Source: Massilia pinisoli
GTDB taxonomy: Bacteria; Pseudomonadota; Gammaproteobacteria; Burkholderiales; Burkholderiaceae_D
Length of the DNA: 64,000 nucleotides
Direction of reading: 5' to 3'
Assembly: GCF_024753285.1 (NCBI RefSeq)
Contig: NZ_JANUGW010000002.1
Span: forward strand, 372,001 to 436,000
How positions within the stretch are numbered: the stretch's first letter is position 1; each line of letters begins with the position of its first letter. Shown piece by piece: positions 26,016 to 35,004 of this stretch. The notes below the pieces were generated by a model, which saw nothing but the letters and a program-made list of their open reading frames with translations, was not told the DNA's origin and did not search any database. Both the position numbers and the translations under genes were made by a program.

Positions 26016-29000
26016 TTACTTGACGCTGAAGAGCAGGGGCGTATAGCCGATGCCCGTCTTGGATGGGTTGGAGAACGTGGTCGTCAGCGTGACGCTCTGT
26101 CCCGGCGCGAGCGCGGAGGGCAGGGCGATGTACGGCACGCCGTTCTGGAGGCCGGTCGCGTTGTCGAGCGTCACGCCGGCCGTCAGGCCCTGCAGGCGCA
26201 GCTGCAGGGGCGCGTCCAGGGTCTGGCCGCTGGCGTTCGTGATGGTCACGGTGCCCGTGTACTTGCCGGTGAAGCGGTTCACCGTCAGGCCGGAGCGCGC
26301 GATCGTGGCGTACGCCGTCACGTCGATGGACTTATCGACGGTCACCGTGAGCGCATGCGGCTGCTCCTTGTTGCCGGCCCAGTCGGTGCTCCAGTAGCTC
26401 ACCGTGTGCGTGCCGCTGGTGGTCAGCGTGGCCGTGGTCCCGGTCTGCTGGGCGCCGCCGTCGACCGTGTAATAGGTCGCCGCGACGCCGGAGCCGCCCT
26501 GGTCGTCCGTCGCCGTGAACGTGACGGTGGCGTCCGTGGTCGCCACGCCTTGCGGCGCGGCGGCCGTGGTGACGGGCGGCGTCGCGTCGGCGCCGTGCAG
26601 GGTACCGTGCAGGCGCACCTCGTTCATGTTGCCGAACCACGCGTTCGGGTTGTACACGCGGATGTAGCGGTAAGGGACGAGGCTTGCGACCGGCAGGGTT
26701 TGCCATTCCTGGGTCGACTTCGCCGCCGGCGTCAGCGTCGCCCAGTTGGTCATGTCGTTCGAACCCTGGAAGACGGTGCCGTTGACGCGCGTGTAGTACC
26801 CGTCTTGCCGGGCGATGACTTCGGCGGCGGTCAGCGTGACCTGGTTGCCCGCCTTGAAGTCGAAGGCCACCCAGGAACCGGTGCCCGAACCGCCGGAGCC
26901 GTTGCGGAAGTCCGAACCGGTGCTCAGGTTCGCGTCGAACAGCGCATTCACGTTCGTCAGCGTCGTGGCCGCCGTACGGTTCGTTGTCGAATCGATCAAC
27001 GTCGCGACGGTGGGCACGTTCTTGATGGTGTCGCTTTCGTCGACGAGGTTCAGCGCGGTGCCGTCCGTCGTCTCCGTGACCTCGTAGCCGTTCTTGCCGT
27101 CCTGCCCGACGTAGTCGATGGCGAATTTGACGGGGCCCGGTTGCGTACCCTGGGCAAGCGTCGCGGTGGCCGTGAAGTTGATGTTGTCCGCCGTGGACAG
27201 CGCGGCCGGCAGGCCGGCGATCGTCACCGCCACGTTGCTGATCGTTTCCTTCGCGGTGAAGTTGAGCTTCACGGTATTGCCGGGCACGATGCGGTTGCGC
27301 TGCGCCTGCGCCGACGTCAGCGATGCGCTGGCGATGCGGTTGGTCGACGCGGTCACGCCATACAGGCGCAGCTCCGTCATGTTGCCGAACCAGGCGCCGG
27401 CGTCGACCATGCGGATGTAGCGGTACGGCGTCTGGTCGGTGATCGTCAAGGTCTGCCAGTCCGACGTGTTCGCGGTGGCGTTCGAGATCGTCGTCCACGT
27501 CGCATTGTCGTTCGAGCCCTGCACGACGGCGCCCGCGATGCGGCTGGCGTACTGGTTCTGCAGGCCGATGACCTCGACGCGGGACAGCGCCGCGGTGCCG
27601 CCGCCGCGGAAGTCGAACATGAGCCAGCCGTTGTTGCCGCTGCCGTTCAGGCGCAGGTCCGTCGCCGTCGTCAGGTTGTTGTCGAACAGCCTGCTGGCGT
27701 TCGCGAGCGCATCGGTGGCGTTGCGGCCATTGGAGTCCGTCACGGTCGCGATGTCGAACAGGTTGGCGATGTAGTTCTTCTGGTCGGCGATGAACAGCGT
27801 CGTCGAATCGGTCGAGAACAGCACGGGTTCGGCCGGTGTGCCGTCCGCGGTGTGGTAGTTGAGGAGGAACTTCACCGAGCCCGGCGCCGTCGTGGGCTTG
27901 ATGAGGGCCGTCGCCGTCCAGTTCAGGTTGTCGCTGGTCGTGATGGTCGCGGGCTCACCCTGGATCGTTGCGGTCACCGTATTGATCGGCTCGGACGACT
28001 GGAACGACAGCTTGATCGTATTGCCGGTCACGACGCGGTTCTTGAGCGCCTGGTCCGACGCGAGCGACACATTGGTCAGCTTGTTCACCGTTTCGTAACG
28101 CGTGCCGAAGATCCGGAATTCGCCCAGCTCGAGGATGTTATACGACGAGATCAGGTCGATCATCGAGATCTTGAAGAAGCGGTAGCGCTGGCTGCGCAAG
28201 TCGTCCTGCACGTTCAGCGTCTGCACACCCTCGATCGCGAGCGTCTCGTCCGGCGTGATGCGCGTCCAGTTCTCGTTGTCGTTCGACCCGAAGATGGTCA
28301 CCCCGCCCACGCGTTCCGGGAAGCTCGTGCGCGGCTGGATCTGGAACGCATTCGCCGCCACCTTGAAGCTGGGACCGAAGTCCAGGATCATCGTGCGGTT
28401 GCTGTCCCGCGCGATGGTGAAGGCGATGAACGAGTCCGTATTGTTGTCGACGCCGTTCGCCGGCGCGTCGCCGAAATTCGTCGCGAGGCTCGACTTGAAG
28501 AACAGGTTCGTGTAGTCCATGCTGCCGTCCTTCAGCAGCGGGGTCAGCTCCTGCAGGCCCGTGACGGCGCTGCGCAATGTCGCCAGCTTCTGGAAGTAGG
28601 CGGTGTCGGTGCTGGAACCGATCGTGTTCTCGATGTCCGCATACGCGTTGTCATAGGCCGTCTTCGTGGACGTGACGTACAGCGTGCCGGGCTTGAACGG
28701 GGCCGTGATGGCGCCCACCGTCGTCTGCCGGTCCGCACCGACGAAGACGGTGACGCGCTTGGTCGTCACGGTCGTTCCATCCGACGCTTCGGCGGTGAAC
28801 GTGTAGGTGCCGGCCTGCGTCGGTTGCCACGAGAACGCACCAGTGTTCGCATCGAACGTGGCGCCTTGCGGCAGGTTGTCCATGTTGTAGGTGACGACGT
28901 CGCCCGCGGCGGGGTCGGTGGCGGACAGGTCGATCGTCGTCGGGACGGTGGCGCCGGCGTACGTGTACACGGTCATGTCGCCGTTGCCGGACTTGAAGAC

Positions 29001-30770
29001 CGGTGGGCTGAGCAGCGTGTTGGACTGGACGTTGATGCGGTCGATGTCGACCGCCGTACCCGATCCAGTGATGGTCAGCGGCAGGAAGTCACCGAGGTTG
29101 ACGGGTGCGACGACGTAGCGCCACTGGCCGCGCGTGTTCGGCAGCGCGAGCGAATTGCCGTAGACGTCCATCGACGCTTGGCCGTTGGTCCGGATGCGGA
29201 AGCCGATGTTCGGCACGGCGGCTCCGTTGTAGCTGTACACGGCATAGCGCGTGCCTTCCGCCGTGGCCGTGCTGCGCACATACGACGTCGTGCCGTCGTT
29301 CTGCGCGACGGAATCGCCGGCGAGCGGCGTGAAGCGGTCTTCCACTTCGCGGTATGGATCGATGATGGGGATGCCCAGGTATTTGCTGCCTTCGCCTTCG
29401 GCCGCTTTCGGAATCGTCAGCCAGAAATCGCCGCCGCCATCAGCGCCGTCCCAGTTGTAGGCCTTGCGCTTCGCGTAGATCGTCGTGTAGCCCGGCGCCA
29501 CCTGTTCCAGATCGATGCCGCGCACGTATTTGTAGTAGTAGTAGGCTTCCCACGTGTTCTGCGTGAGGCGGCCGCGATATGACTGCGACACGGTCGGATA
29601 CAGCGCGCGAATGGTGCCGTCCGGGTAGACGCTCATCGCGACGGGCACCCACGGGATCTCGTAGCCGATCATGAACTTGCCGAACAGTTCGTGGACGGCC
29701 AGGAGGCGGTCGCCCAGGAATTCGTACGGCCCCACGGCGTTCGCGTCCGTCGACGGCGTGCCGGTCTCCGGGTCGACCTTCGTACCCTGCGCCATCATCA
29801 GGCGCGAGAGGATTTCCGAGTTGGTGAGGTCGCCGGCGCCGTGGGCCTGGTCGCGTCCCATCTCGACGTGCTGGATCTGCGGGGCAATCTCTTCACCGGT
29901 GGCGTCGTTCTTCGTCACCAATCGGAACAGCTGCTTGATCGAGCCGGTCCACGCGGGGTCCGGCGCGTCCTTGTTGACCATGAACCATTCGACCGCCTGG
30001 TTGTACCCATCGCGGTCGCCCATGAAGATCGAACCAGACATCTTCGCGATGGTCGTGTACAGGTGCTGGTTCATGAACCGGCAGTTGCAGTTGTCGTCGG
30101 TCAGGATCACCGGCACGATGAGGTTGGCCGAAAACCTCTGTGTGTCGTCGTCCGTCCACGCGAGCGCAGGATCCTGGGTGCTGGAATAGCGAAGGATTTC
30201 CGCCGCGCTCACCATGCGCTGCATCGGGATCCCCGTATGGATGTGCGCATCGGTGTAATACGCGTACTTGGCCGGATCCATCTGCTCGTACAGGCGGATG
30301 ATCCGCATGGCGTTGGCGCGATAGACCGAATCGCCCGTGACGTAGTACAGGATCGCCTGCGTGTAGGCGGTGAGCGCGTCGGCGATGAAGATGCCTTCGG
30401 CGCCCTGCGAATCGATCCCGTCGATCCGCGGTTGCGTCGGATCCGAGCCGTTGACGTTCGAGATGCCCGGGGTGCGCGACGCCTTGGCCGACTTCAGCAT
30501 CATGTTGAAGTGGGTGTTCCAGGGTTCCTTCTTCGCGAGCACTTCGGCCCGCATGTTTTCCAGCATGTCCTTCGTGAGCCCGACGCCGGGATGCTTGAAG
30601 CCGCTGGCGTCGACCGATTCGCTGATGACCGGCTGGTAGCTGGTGACCATCGTATCGATCGGGTCCGCGGCCAGCGCGACCCGGGCCGGGACCAGGGTCG
30701 CGACGATACCGATTGACAAGGCCACGCACGCGATGCGCCTGCATGCATGGTCCAACTTGAATGCTCTCAT
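26016..30770 (-). CDS. Giant secreted alginate-lyase-like protein with discoidin and Ig modules, copy 2
   Basis: This 1584-residue paralogue of the 21280-25296 product has the same order: signal peptide (ending ARVALA before ADPIDT), alginate-lyase-like toroid (about 35-440), beta-sandwich, Ig-like repeat, discoidin modules, OmpL47-like repeat and terminal beta domain ending LLFSVK. It is 246 residues longer because of one additional discoidin-plus-Ig unit (roughly bases 27045-27790, starting near DQKNYIANLFD). It therefore has three F5/8C-like modules where copy 1 has two. The toroid keeps the same polar clusters (MNQHLYTTIAKM, HVEMGRDQAHGAGDL). A GGGGACA ribosome site precedes the ATG, and a dyad TGTTACCGATAACA lies about 40 bases upstream. 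Catalysis is unproven; binding and cleavage of a polymer is inferred. Confidence 0.85.
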   Translation of the reverse strand: MRAFKLDHACRRIACVALSIGIVATLVPARVALAADPIDTMVTSYQPVISESVDASGFKHPGVGLTKDMLENMRAEVLAKKEPWNTHFNMMLKSAKASRTPGISNVNGSDPTQPRIDGIDSQGAEGIFIADALTAYTQAILYYVTGDSVYRANAMRIIRLYEQMDPAKYAYYTDAHIHTGIPMQRMVSAAEILRYSSTQDPALAWTDDDTQRFSANLIVPVILTDDNCNCRFMNQHLYTTIAKMSGSIFMGDRDGYNQAVEWFMVNKDAPDPAWTGSIKQLFRLVTKNDATGEEIAPQIQHVEMGRDQAHGAGDLTNSEILSRLMMAQGTKVDPETGTPSTDANAVGPYEFLGDRLLAVHELFGKFMIGYEIPWVPVAMSVYPDGTIRALYPTVSQSYRGRLTQNTWEAYYYYKYVRGIDLEQVAPGYTTIYAKRKAYNWDGADGGGDFWLTIPKAAEGEGSKYLGIPIIDPYREVEDRFTPLAGDSVAQNDGTTSYVRSTATAEGTRYAVYSYNGAAVPNIGFRIRTNGQASMDVYGNSLALPNTRGQWRYVVAPVNLGDFLPLTITGSGTAVDIDRINVQSNTLLSPPVFKSGNGDMTVYTYAGATVPTTIDLSATDPAAGDVVTYNMDNLPQGATFDANTGAFSWQPTQAGTYTFTAEASDGTTVTTKRVTVFVGADRQTTVGAITAPFKPGTLYVTSTKTAYDNAYADIENTIGSSTDTAYFQKLATLRSAVTGLQELTPLLKDGSMDYTNLFFKSSLATNFGDAPANGVDNNTDSFIAFTIARDSNRTMILDFGPSFKVAANAFQIQPRTSFPERVGGVTIFGSNDNENWTRITPDETLAIEGVQTLNVQDDLRSQRYRFFKISMIDLISSYNILELGEFRIFGTRYETVNKLTNVSLASDQALKNRVVTGNTIKLSFQSSEPINTVTATIQGEPATITTSDNLNWTATALIKPTTAPGSVKFLLNYHTADGTPAEPVLFSTDSTTLFIADQKNYIANLFDIATVTDSNGRNATDALANASRLFDNNLTTATDLRLNGSGNNGWLMFDFRGGGTAALSRVEVIGLQNQYASRIAGAVVQGSNDNATWTTISNATANTSDWQTLTITDQTPYRYIRMVDAGAWFGNMTELRLYGVTASTNRIASASLTSAQAQRNRIVPGNTVKLNFTAKETISNVAVTIAGLPAALSTADNINFTATATLAQGTQPGPVKFAIDYVGQDGKNGYEVTETTDGTALNLVDESDTIKNVPTVATLIDSTTNRTAATTLTNVNALFDANLSTGSDFRNGSGGSGTGSWVAFDFKAGNQVTLTAAEVIARQDGYYTRVNGTVFQGSNDMTNWATLTPAAKSTQEWQTLPVASLVPYRYIRVYNPNAWFGNMNEVRLHGTLHGADATPPVTTAAAPQGVATTDATVTFTATDDQGGSGVAATYYTVDGGAQQTGTTATLTTSGTHTVSYWSTDWAGNKEQPHALTVTVDKSIDVTAYATIARSGLTVNRFTGKYTGTVTITNASGQTLDAPLQLRLQGLTAGVTLDNATGLQNGVPYIALPSALAPGQSVTLTTTFSNPSKTGIGYTPLLFSVK

Positions 30771-31228
30771 GTATGTCCCCTCATTGTTCGACCTCGTTAT
30801 GTGTCGTTGTTACCGATAACATCTAGCGCCGAAAACGGTGCGGACGGGCAGGGCGCGGCGACGCCAGCTGCGACCCGGCACCGGGTTCCAGCGGTATTCT
30901 TTGATGAAGTACGGTTGAATCCAAGGCATATCGACGACGTCCCGCACCGTCCGGACGGCTGCGTGCCGGACAACGCCACCGCAGGCCCCGCGCCGCGCGA
31001 CGAACACGGCGGGGGCACGTCAGCGGGTTTGCGTTATCGATACCACGCAATTGTAGACCCGATTGCAACCCGCGCACACGATTTTTTTTTGCATTCTTGT
31101 CGCGTCGGGTGGGCGGTTACCGGATTTGCCGATTGGGCACCCGGCCGACGAGAAATCCGTGGACAGGCATGCAACGGACGTCTAGTATCCGCGATCGATA
31201 ACACGTGCCATTCTCATCAACACGAACC
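30771..31228. promoter_or_regulatory. 458-base divergent intergenic region with three ATCGATA-type dyads
   Basis: No credible gene is present. It separates cassette copy 2 (minus) from the GH43 gene (plus). Dyads occur at 30808-30821, at 31033-31043 (GTTATCGATAC, core TATCGATA) and at 31193-31202 (GATCGATAAC, 27 bases before the GH43 start). A T-run begins near 31082. Shared control of the cassette and the glycosidase is an inference. Confidence 0.45.
30808..30821. promoter_or_regulatory. LacI-like dyad upstream of cassette copy 2
   Basis: TGTTACCGATAACA is a near-perfect inverted repeat (TGTTA and TAACA arms) about 40 bases upstream of the copy 2 giant gene. Size and CG-centred symmetry resemble LacI-family operators. 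Related ATCGATAA-type words recur in the same gap and elsewhere in the window. Confidence 0.5.
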
Positions 31229-32902
31229 ATGTCGATTCAACGCGCAGCCAACCGTCCCGACCCCTTCCGCCGCCGCGCCGCCGCGCTCGCCGCCCTGTTT
31301 GCCGCAGCCGCCGTCGCGACGGCGCCGTCCCGGGCCGCAGAGGCCGTGGCCTGGGGCGCCTGGACGCAATGGGGCGACCTCGGCAACGGCCGCTATCGCA
31401 ATCCCGTGCTCCCGGCCGACTACAGCGACCTGGATGCGATCCGCGTCGGCGACGACTATTACGCCATTTCATCGACGTTCCAGTTTTCGCCGGGGATGGC
31501 CGTGCTGCATTCGCGCGATCTGGTCAACTGGGAGACCGTCGGCCACGCGGTGTCCGACCTGACGCAGATGTCGCCGGAACTCGACTGGCGCCGGATGAAC
31601 CGCTACGGCCGCGGCATCTGGGCCGGCACGATCCGCCACCACGCCGGCCGTTTCTGGATCTATTTCGGCACGCCGGACGAAGGCTATTTCATGACGAGCG
31701 CCGCGCAGGCGGAAGGGCCGTGGACGCCGCTCAAGCGCGTGCTGCCGGAGGCCGGCTGGGACGACTGCGCGCCGTTCTGGGACGACGACGGCAAGGGCTA
31801 CCTCGTCGGCACGCACTTCAGCGACGACTACAAGATCCACCTGTGGGAACTGGGCGCCGACAACGCGAGCCTCGTGCCGGGGACGGACGAGGTGATCTAC
31901 CAGTCCAAGGGCAGCGAAGCGAGCAAGCTGTACAAATTCAACGGCACCTATTACCACTTCTTCAGCGAAGTGCAGGCGGATGGGCGCGTCATGATGATGC
32001 GGCGTGCGCCGTCGATCCACGGGCCGTGGTCGGACAAGCGCCAACTGATGCGGGGTGACACGGCGGCCATGGAGCCCAACCAGGGCGGCATCGTGCAGGG
32101 CCCCGACGGCAACTGGTATTTCTTCACGCACCACGGCAGCGGCGATTGGGCGGGCCGGGCGGCGAGCCTGTTGCCCGTCCACTGGATCGACGGCTGGCCC
32201 GTGATCGGACAGCCCGACACCGCCGGCATCGGCACGATGGTGTGGGAAGGCCGGATGCCGGCCGCGCCGTCGACGCGGCGTTTCCCGCAGGGCGGCAACG
32301 ACGACTTCAATGCCGCCGCACTGGCCCCCGTCTGGGAGTGGAATTACCAGCCGAGGGCAGGCAAGTGGTCGCTCGCCGCCCGTCCCGGCCATCTGCGGCT
32401 GCACGCGTTCCCCGGCCTCGACGGCGGCAACCTGCTCAAGGTCGGCAATGTGCTGACGCAGCGGGTCGTGCGCGCGCGCGACCCGGCGTTCGTCGCGCGG
32501 CTCGACCTCGCCGGCATGGCCGACGGCCAGCATGCGGGCCTGGCGCACTTCACGGCGCAGCCGTGGGCCGCCAATCCGGCCGCGTCGAGCGCGTCGGCCG
32601 GCGTCGTGATGGTGGAAGGCAGGCGCTACCTGGAAGTGTCGCGCGACGGCACGTACACGCGGCTGCAGCCGTGGCCGCACGACCTGATCTGGCTGCGCTC
32701 GGCGTGGGGGCTCGACGGCAAGGCCACGCTTGCCGTCAGCGCCGACGGCAAGCGGTTCGTCCCCCTGCTGTCCGACGTTGCGTTGACGTGGGGCGCCTAT
32801 CGCGGCAGCCGCGTGGGGCTGTTCACGTTCAATCCGGACGGCGAACGTGGGTATGTCGACGTCGACAAGGTGACGTACGACATCGACGGCGCGGCCCGCT
32901 AG
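31229..32902 (+). CDS. GH43 family beta-xylosidase/arabinofuranosidase
   Basis: This 557-residue secreted glycosidase probably removes xylose or arabinose from xylan oligomers. The ATG at 31229 is chosen over an in-frame GTG at 31205. The start is a basic stretch and a long hydrophobic signal ending near SRAAEA. GH43 five-bladed propeller landmarks are GRYRNPVLPADYSDLDAI (general base Asp region), GWDDCAPFWDDDGKGYL (central Asp) and GSEASKLYKFNGTYYHFFSE (candidate acid Glu). From about residue 365 a second domain follows, like the concanavalin-type C-terminal domain of beta-xylosidases (FNAAALAPVWEWNYQP through VGLFTFN). The stop is one base from the stop of the convergent acyltransferase gene. 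An ATCGATAAC dyad lies just upstream. Confidence 0.9.
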   Translation: MSIQRAANRPDPFRRRAAALAALFAAAAVATAPSRAAEAVAWGAWTQWGDLGNGRYRNPVLPADYSDLDAIRVGDDYYAISSTFQFSPGMAVLHSRDLVNWETVGHAVSDLTQMSPELDWRRMNRYGRGIWAGTIRHHAGRFWIYFGTPDEGYFMTSAAQAEGPWTPLKRVLPEAGWDDCAPFWDDDGKGYLVGTHFSDDYKIHLWELGADNASLVPGTDEVIYQSKGSEASKLYKFNGTYYHFFSEVQADGRVMMMRRAPSIHGPWSDKRQLMRGDTAAMEPNQGGIVQGPDGNWYFFTHHGSGDWAGRAASLLPVHWIDGWPVIGQPDTAGIGTMVWEGRMPAAPSTRRFPQGGNDDFNAAALAPVWEWNYQPRAGKWSLAARPGHLRLHAFPGLDGGNLLKVGNVLTQRVVRARDPAFVARLDLAGMADGQHAGLAHFTAQPWAANPAASSASAGVVMVEGRRYLEVSRDGTYTRLQPWPHDLIWLRSAWGLDGKATLAVSADGKRFVPLLSDVALTWGAYRGSRVGLFTFNPDGERGYVDVDKVTYDIDGAAR

Positions 32903-32903
32903 A

Positions 32904-34238
32904 TCAAGCCGAGCGGCGCTGGCGCACGTCCAGCCCGGAGCCGGTCTCGCGGCCGAGTTCCTCGAACGCGTCGTGCGTCAAGGCCATCAGGCGCTCCGGA
33001 TCGGGCACCATGGCCTGGTCGACGAACAGTGCCAGCTGCATCTGGCCCGCGTACGAGATGAGGGCGAGCCCGACGCCGATCATGCCCGCCTGCGGCACCC
33101 AGCAGATCACGTCCGTCATGCGCGCGCCCGCGAGGAAGCGGGTGCTGGCCGGTCCTTCGATATTCGTCAGCACGACGGAGCCCTTCGACGTGAACAGGTT
33201 CAGCGCGAGCCTCTGCAGTGCCCGCGGCAGGGCGCCGGCGATCGACAGGAAGGCCATCGTGGCGCGCGGTTGGTGCGAGCGCTTGATGGCGTTCATGCGC
33301 GCGCTCGACAGGCGCAGCCGTTCCAGCGGGCTGGCGACGTCGGTGGGCAGCGCCACCGCGACCAGGCCGAACTCGTTCCCGAGCTGGAACGCATTGCTCT
33401 TCTCGCGCAGGTTGAACGTGACGGCGGCGCGCAGCATGCCATCGTCGACCTTCTCGCCGCGCTCCAGCAGGTAGGTGCGCAGCGCACCGGAAACGGCCGC
33501 CACCCACACGTCGTTGATCGTCGCGCCCATCTTGCGGGCGAGGTCGTGCACCTGCCACAGCGCGATCGGCGGCAGCCACACGAGCTGCTTGGCGCCTGCC
33601 ATCTTGTGTTTGAGCCGGGTACGCGCATCGAACGGCAGCGCGGCCAGCCGCGCGATGTGGTACGCGACCTTCAGCCACGACAGCCCCGCGCCGAGCACGA
33701 AGCACGCGGGGCTGCGCGCGCCGACGCTCCAGTGCGGATGGTCGCGCCGCGCGGGCAGCGCCGCGCCGTGGCTGTCCGTGTCGTCCGTGAGGTGGCGCAG
33801 CACGTGCACGAGCCCGAGGCCGTCCGTGATGCAGTGGTGGACGCGGAACACGATCGCGTGGCCGCCTTCGACGCGGTCGATCACGCTCATGTGCCACAGC
33901 GGACGGTTGTCCGCGAGCGGCGTCAGGGCCATGCCGCTCACGAGCGCCTGCAGCGCGTCGCGGCTCGTGACGCCGGCGACGGGCAAGTGCTCGACGTGCG
34001 CGTCGATGTCGAACGTGTCGTCCTTGACCCAGTACGGCACGCCCCAGCGCGTGCGCACGACTTCGGTGAAGCGCGGGTAGTTCGGCAGGCGCTGCGCGAT
34101 GGTCGATTTCAGGCGCTGCAGGTCGAGCGGTCCGGCGAACAGCAGCACGCTGTTGATGACCATCAGGTTGCGGTCGCCATCCATGCGCAACCACGCGAAA
34201 TCACGCCGCGTCATGCGGGTGCCGGTCTGTCTCTTCAC
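32904..34238 (-). CDS. Wax ester synthase/diacylglycerol acyltransferase family protein
   Basis: This 444-residue member of the WS/DGAT family joins fatty acyl-CoA to alcohols or diacylglycerol to make storage lipids. The acyltransferase motif HHCITDG is visible near residue 134, and the second conserved block reads GATINDVWVAAVSGALRTYL. The C-terminal part has LTNIEGPAS and the terminal DAFEELG. Translation likely starts at GTG 34238, since GAGGAG sits seven bases upstream; an ATG at 34214 (MTRRDFAWL) is the alternative. The start lacks the usual SPLDASF and reads DFAWLRMDGDRNLMVIN, a known variant. It converges on the GH43 gene with a single base between stops. No metabolic link to neighbours is evident. 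Confidence 0.9.
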   Translation of the reverse strand: MKRQTGTRMTRRDFAWLRMDGDRNLMVINSVLLFAGPLDLQRLKSTIAQRLPNYPRFTEVVRTRWGVPYWVKDDTFDIDAHVEHLPVAGVTSRDALQALVSGMALTPLADNRPLWHMSVIDRVEGGHAIVFRVHHCITDGLGLVHVLRHLTDDTDSHGAALPARRDHPHWSVGARSPACFVLGAGLSWLKVAYHIARLAALPFDARTRLKHKMAGAKQLVWLPPIALWQVHDLARKMGATINDVWVAAVSGALRTYLLERGEKVDDGMLRAAVTFNLREKSNAFQLGNEFGLVAVALPTDVASPLERLRLSSARMNAIKRSHQPRATMAFLSIAGALPRALQRLALNLFTSKGSVVLTNIEGPASTRFLAGARMTDVICWVPQAGMIGVGLALISYAGQMQLALFVDQAMVPDPERLMALTHDAFEELGRETGSGLDVRQRRSA

Positions 34239-34479
34239 TTGGGCGCTCCTCGATGCTTTTTATTCCCACCCCTGTCCTCGACGATCGCGACGCGACGGGG
34301 TATTCACTCAAGAATAATTTAGTGGCAACAACTTGTTTTGGATTGTGCTTGTTCCTGGAGGCCAAATTGATGCCTTTTGGAGTCAGTGTGGCGCGTTGAG
34401 CAAACCGCGTCCGGCAAGCGCATTGTCGCGAACGCCCGTACGCTGATGAGTCGCTGATGCGCTAGTGCTAACATGCACT

Positions 34480-34759
34480 TTTTTACTTTGTGACACTGCA
34501 TGAAGCTGCCGTCGGCATTCACCGCGGTCACGTCCTGCGTCATCGTCCTGCGTCAACGTCCTGTTGATCGTGTTGTTCAGGTTGTCGGTCAGCTTTTGGG
34601 CGAAGATCAGTGAGCGCCGGGCTTCGGACGCACGAACGCATAGGTGGTCGCCGAGGATCGGGCCGGGGTGTCCGCCGCGCCGCCGCCACCACCACCACCG
34701 CTGCATCCGGTCAGCAGGGCGGAAATCAATAGGCCAGCGGCGAAGTGCTTGCGGGTCAT
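34480..34759 (-). pseudogene. Frameshifted small lipoprotein gene
   Basis: From ATG 34759 (GGAG upstream) the minus strand reads MTRKHFAAGLLISALLTGC, a clear lipoprotein signal, then a Gly run and TYAFVRPKPGAH before a stop at 34607. The sense continues in another frame as SLIFAQKLTDNLNNTINRTLTQD, then shifts again into DVTAVNADGSFMQ. The second shift coincides with a 13-bp tandem duplication (34531-34556). Removing one copy restores TLTQDVTAVNADGSFMQ. Downstream of about 34480 nothing protein-like continues. A lipoprotein once present here has at least two frameshifts and probably a lost C-terminus. The function is unknown. Confidence 0.65.
34531..34556. repeat. 13-bp tandem duplication causing a frameshift
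   Basis: CGTCCTGCGTCAT (34531-34543) is followed directly by CGTCCTGCGTCAA (34544-34556), identical at 12 of 13 positions. Thirteen is not a multiple of three, so the duplication shifts the lipoprotein frame. Confidence 0.8.
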
Positions 34760-35004
34760 CGTTGCTCCAGTCTTGAAGGGTGTGCGGATCGGCAGTGCGG
34801 GCGCGACTATACCGTTGTCAAACCAGAAATTAATTGCCGGAACATTACGATACAATTTGTGACGTCCCGGACGTAGGCCCGAACGCAGCGGGTATGGCAT
34901 TCGGATCCGCTCGTGGAGAGCGGCAGCCGTCTGGCGGATATATCCCTTGACGAAAGTCAGCACGCCCGGTGCACAATGTGGCAACCATCACGCGCCCACA
35001 TTCC

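Larger units (their letters stand above)
25390..30770 (-). repeat. Tandem two-gene duplication, copy 2
   Basis: Second unit of the duplicated giant-protein/PEP-CTERM pair, in the same orientation as copy 1 (20669-25296) and separated from it by 93 bases. It is longer by one internal discoidin-Ig module. Confidence 0.9.

Noticed and set aside
30771..31228. Possible small genes in the cassette/GH43 gap
   Set aside because: Short frames here have no ribosome site and no protein-like composition; dyads explain the region better.
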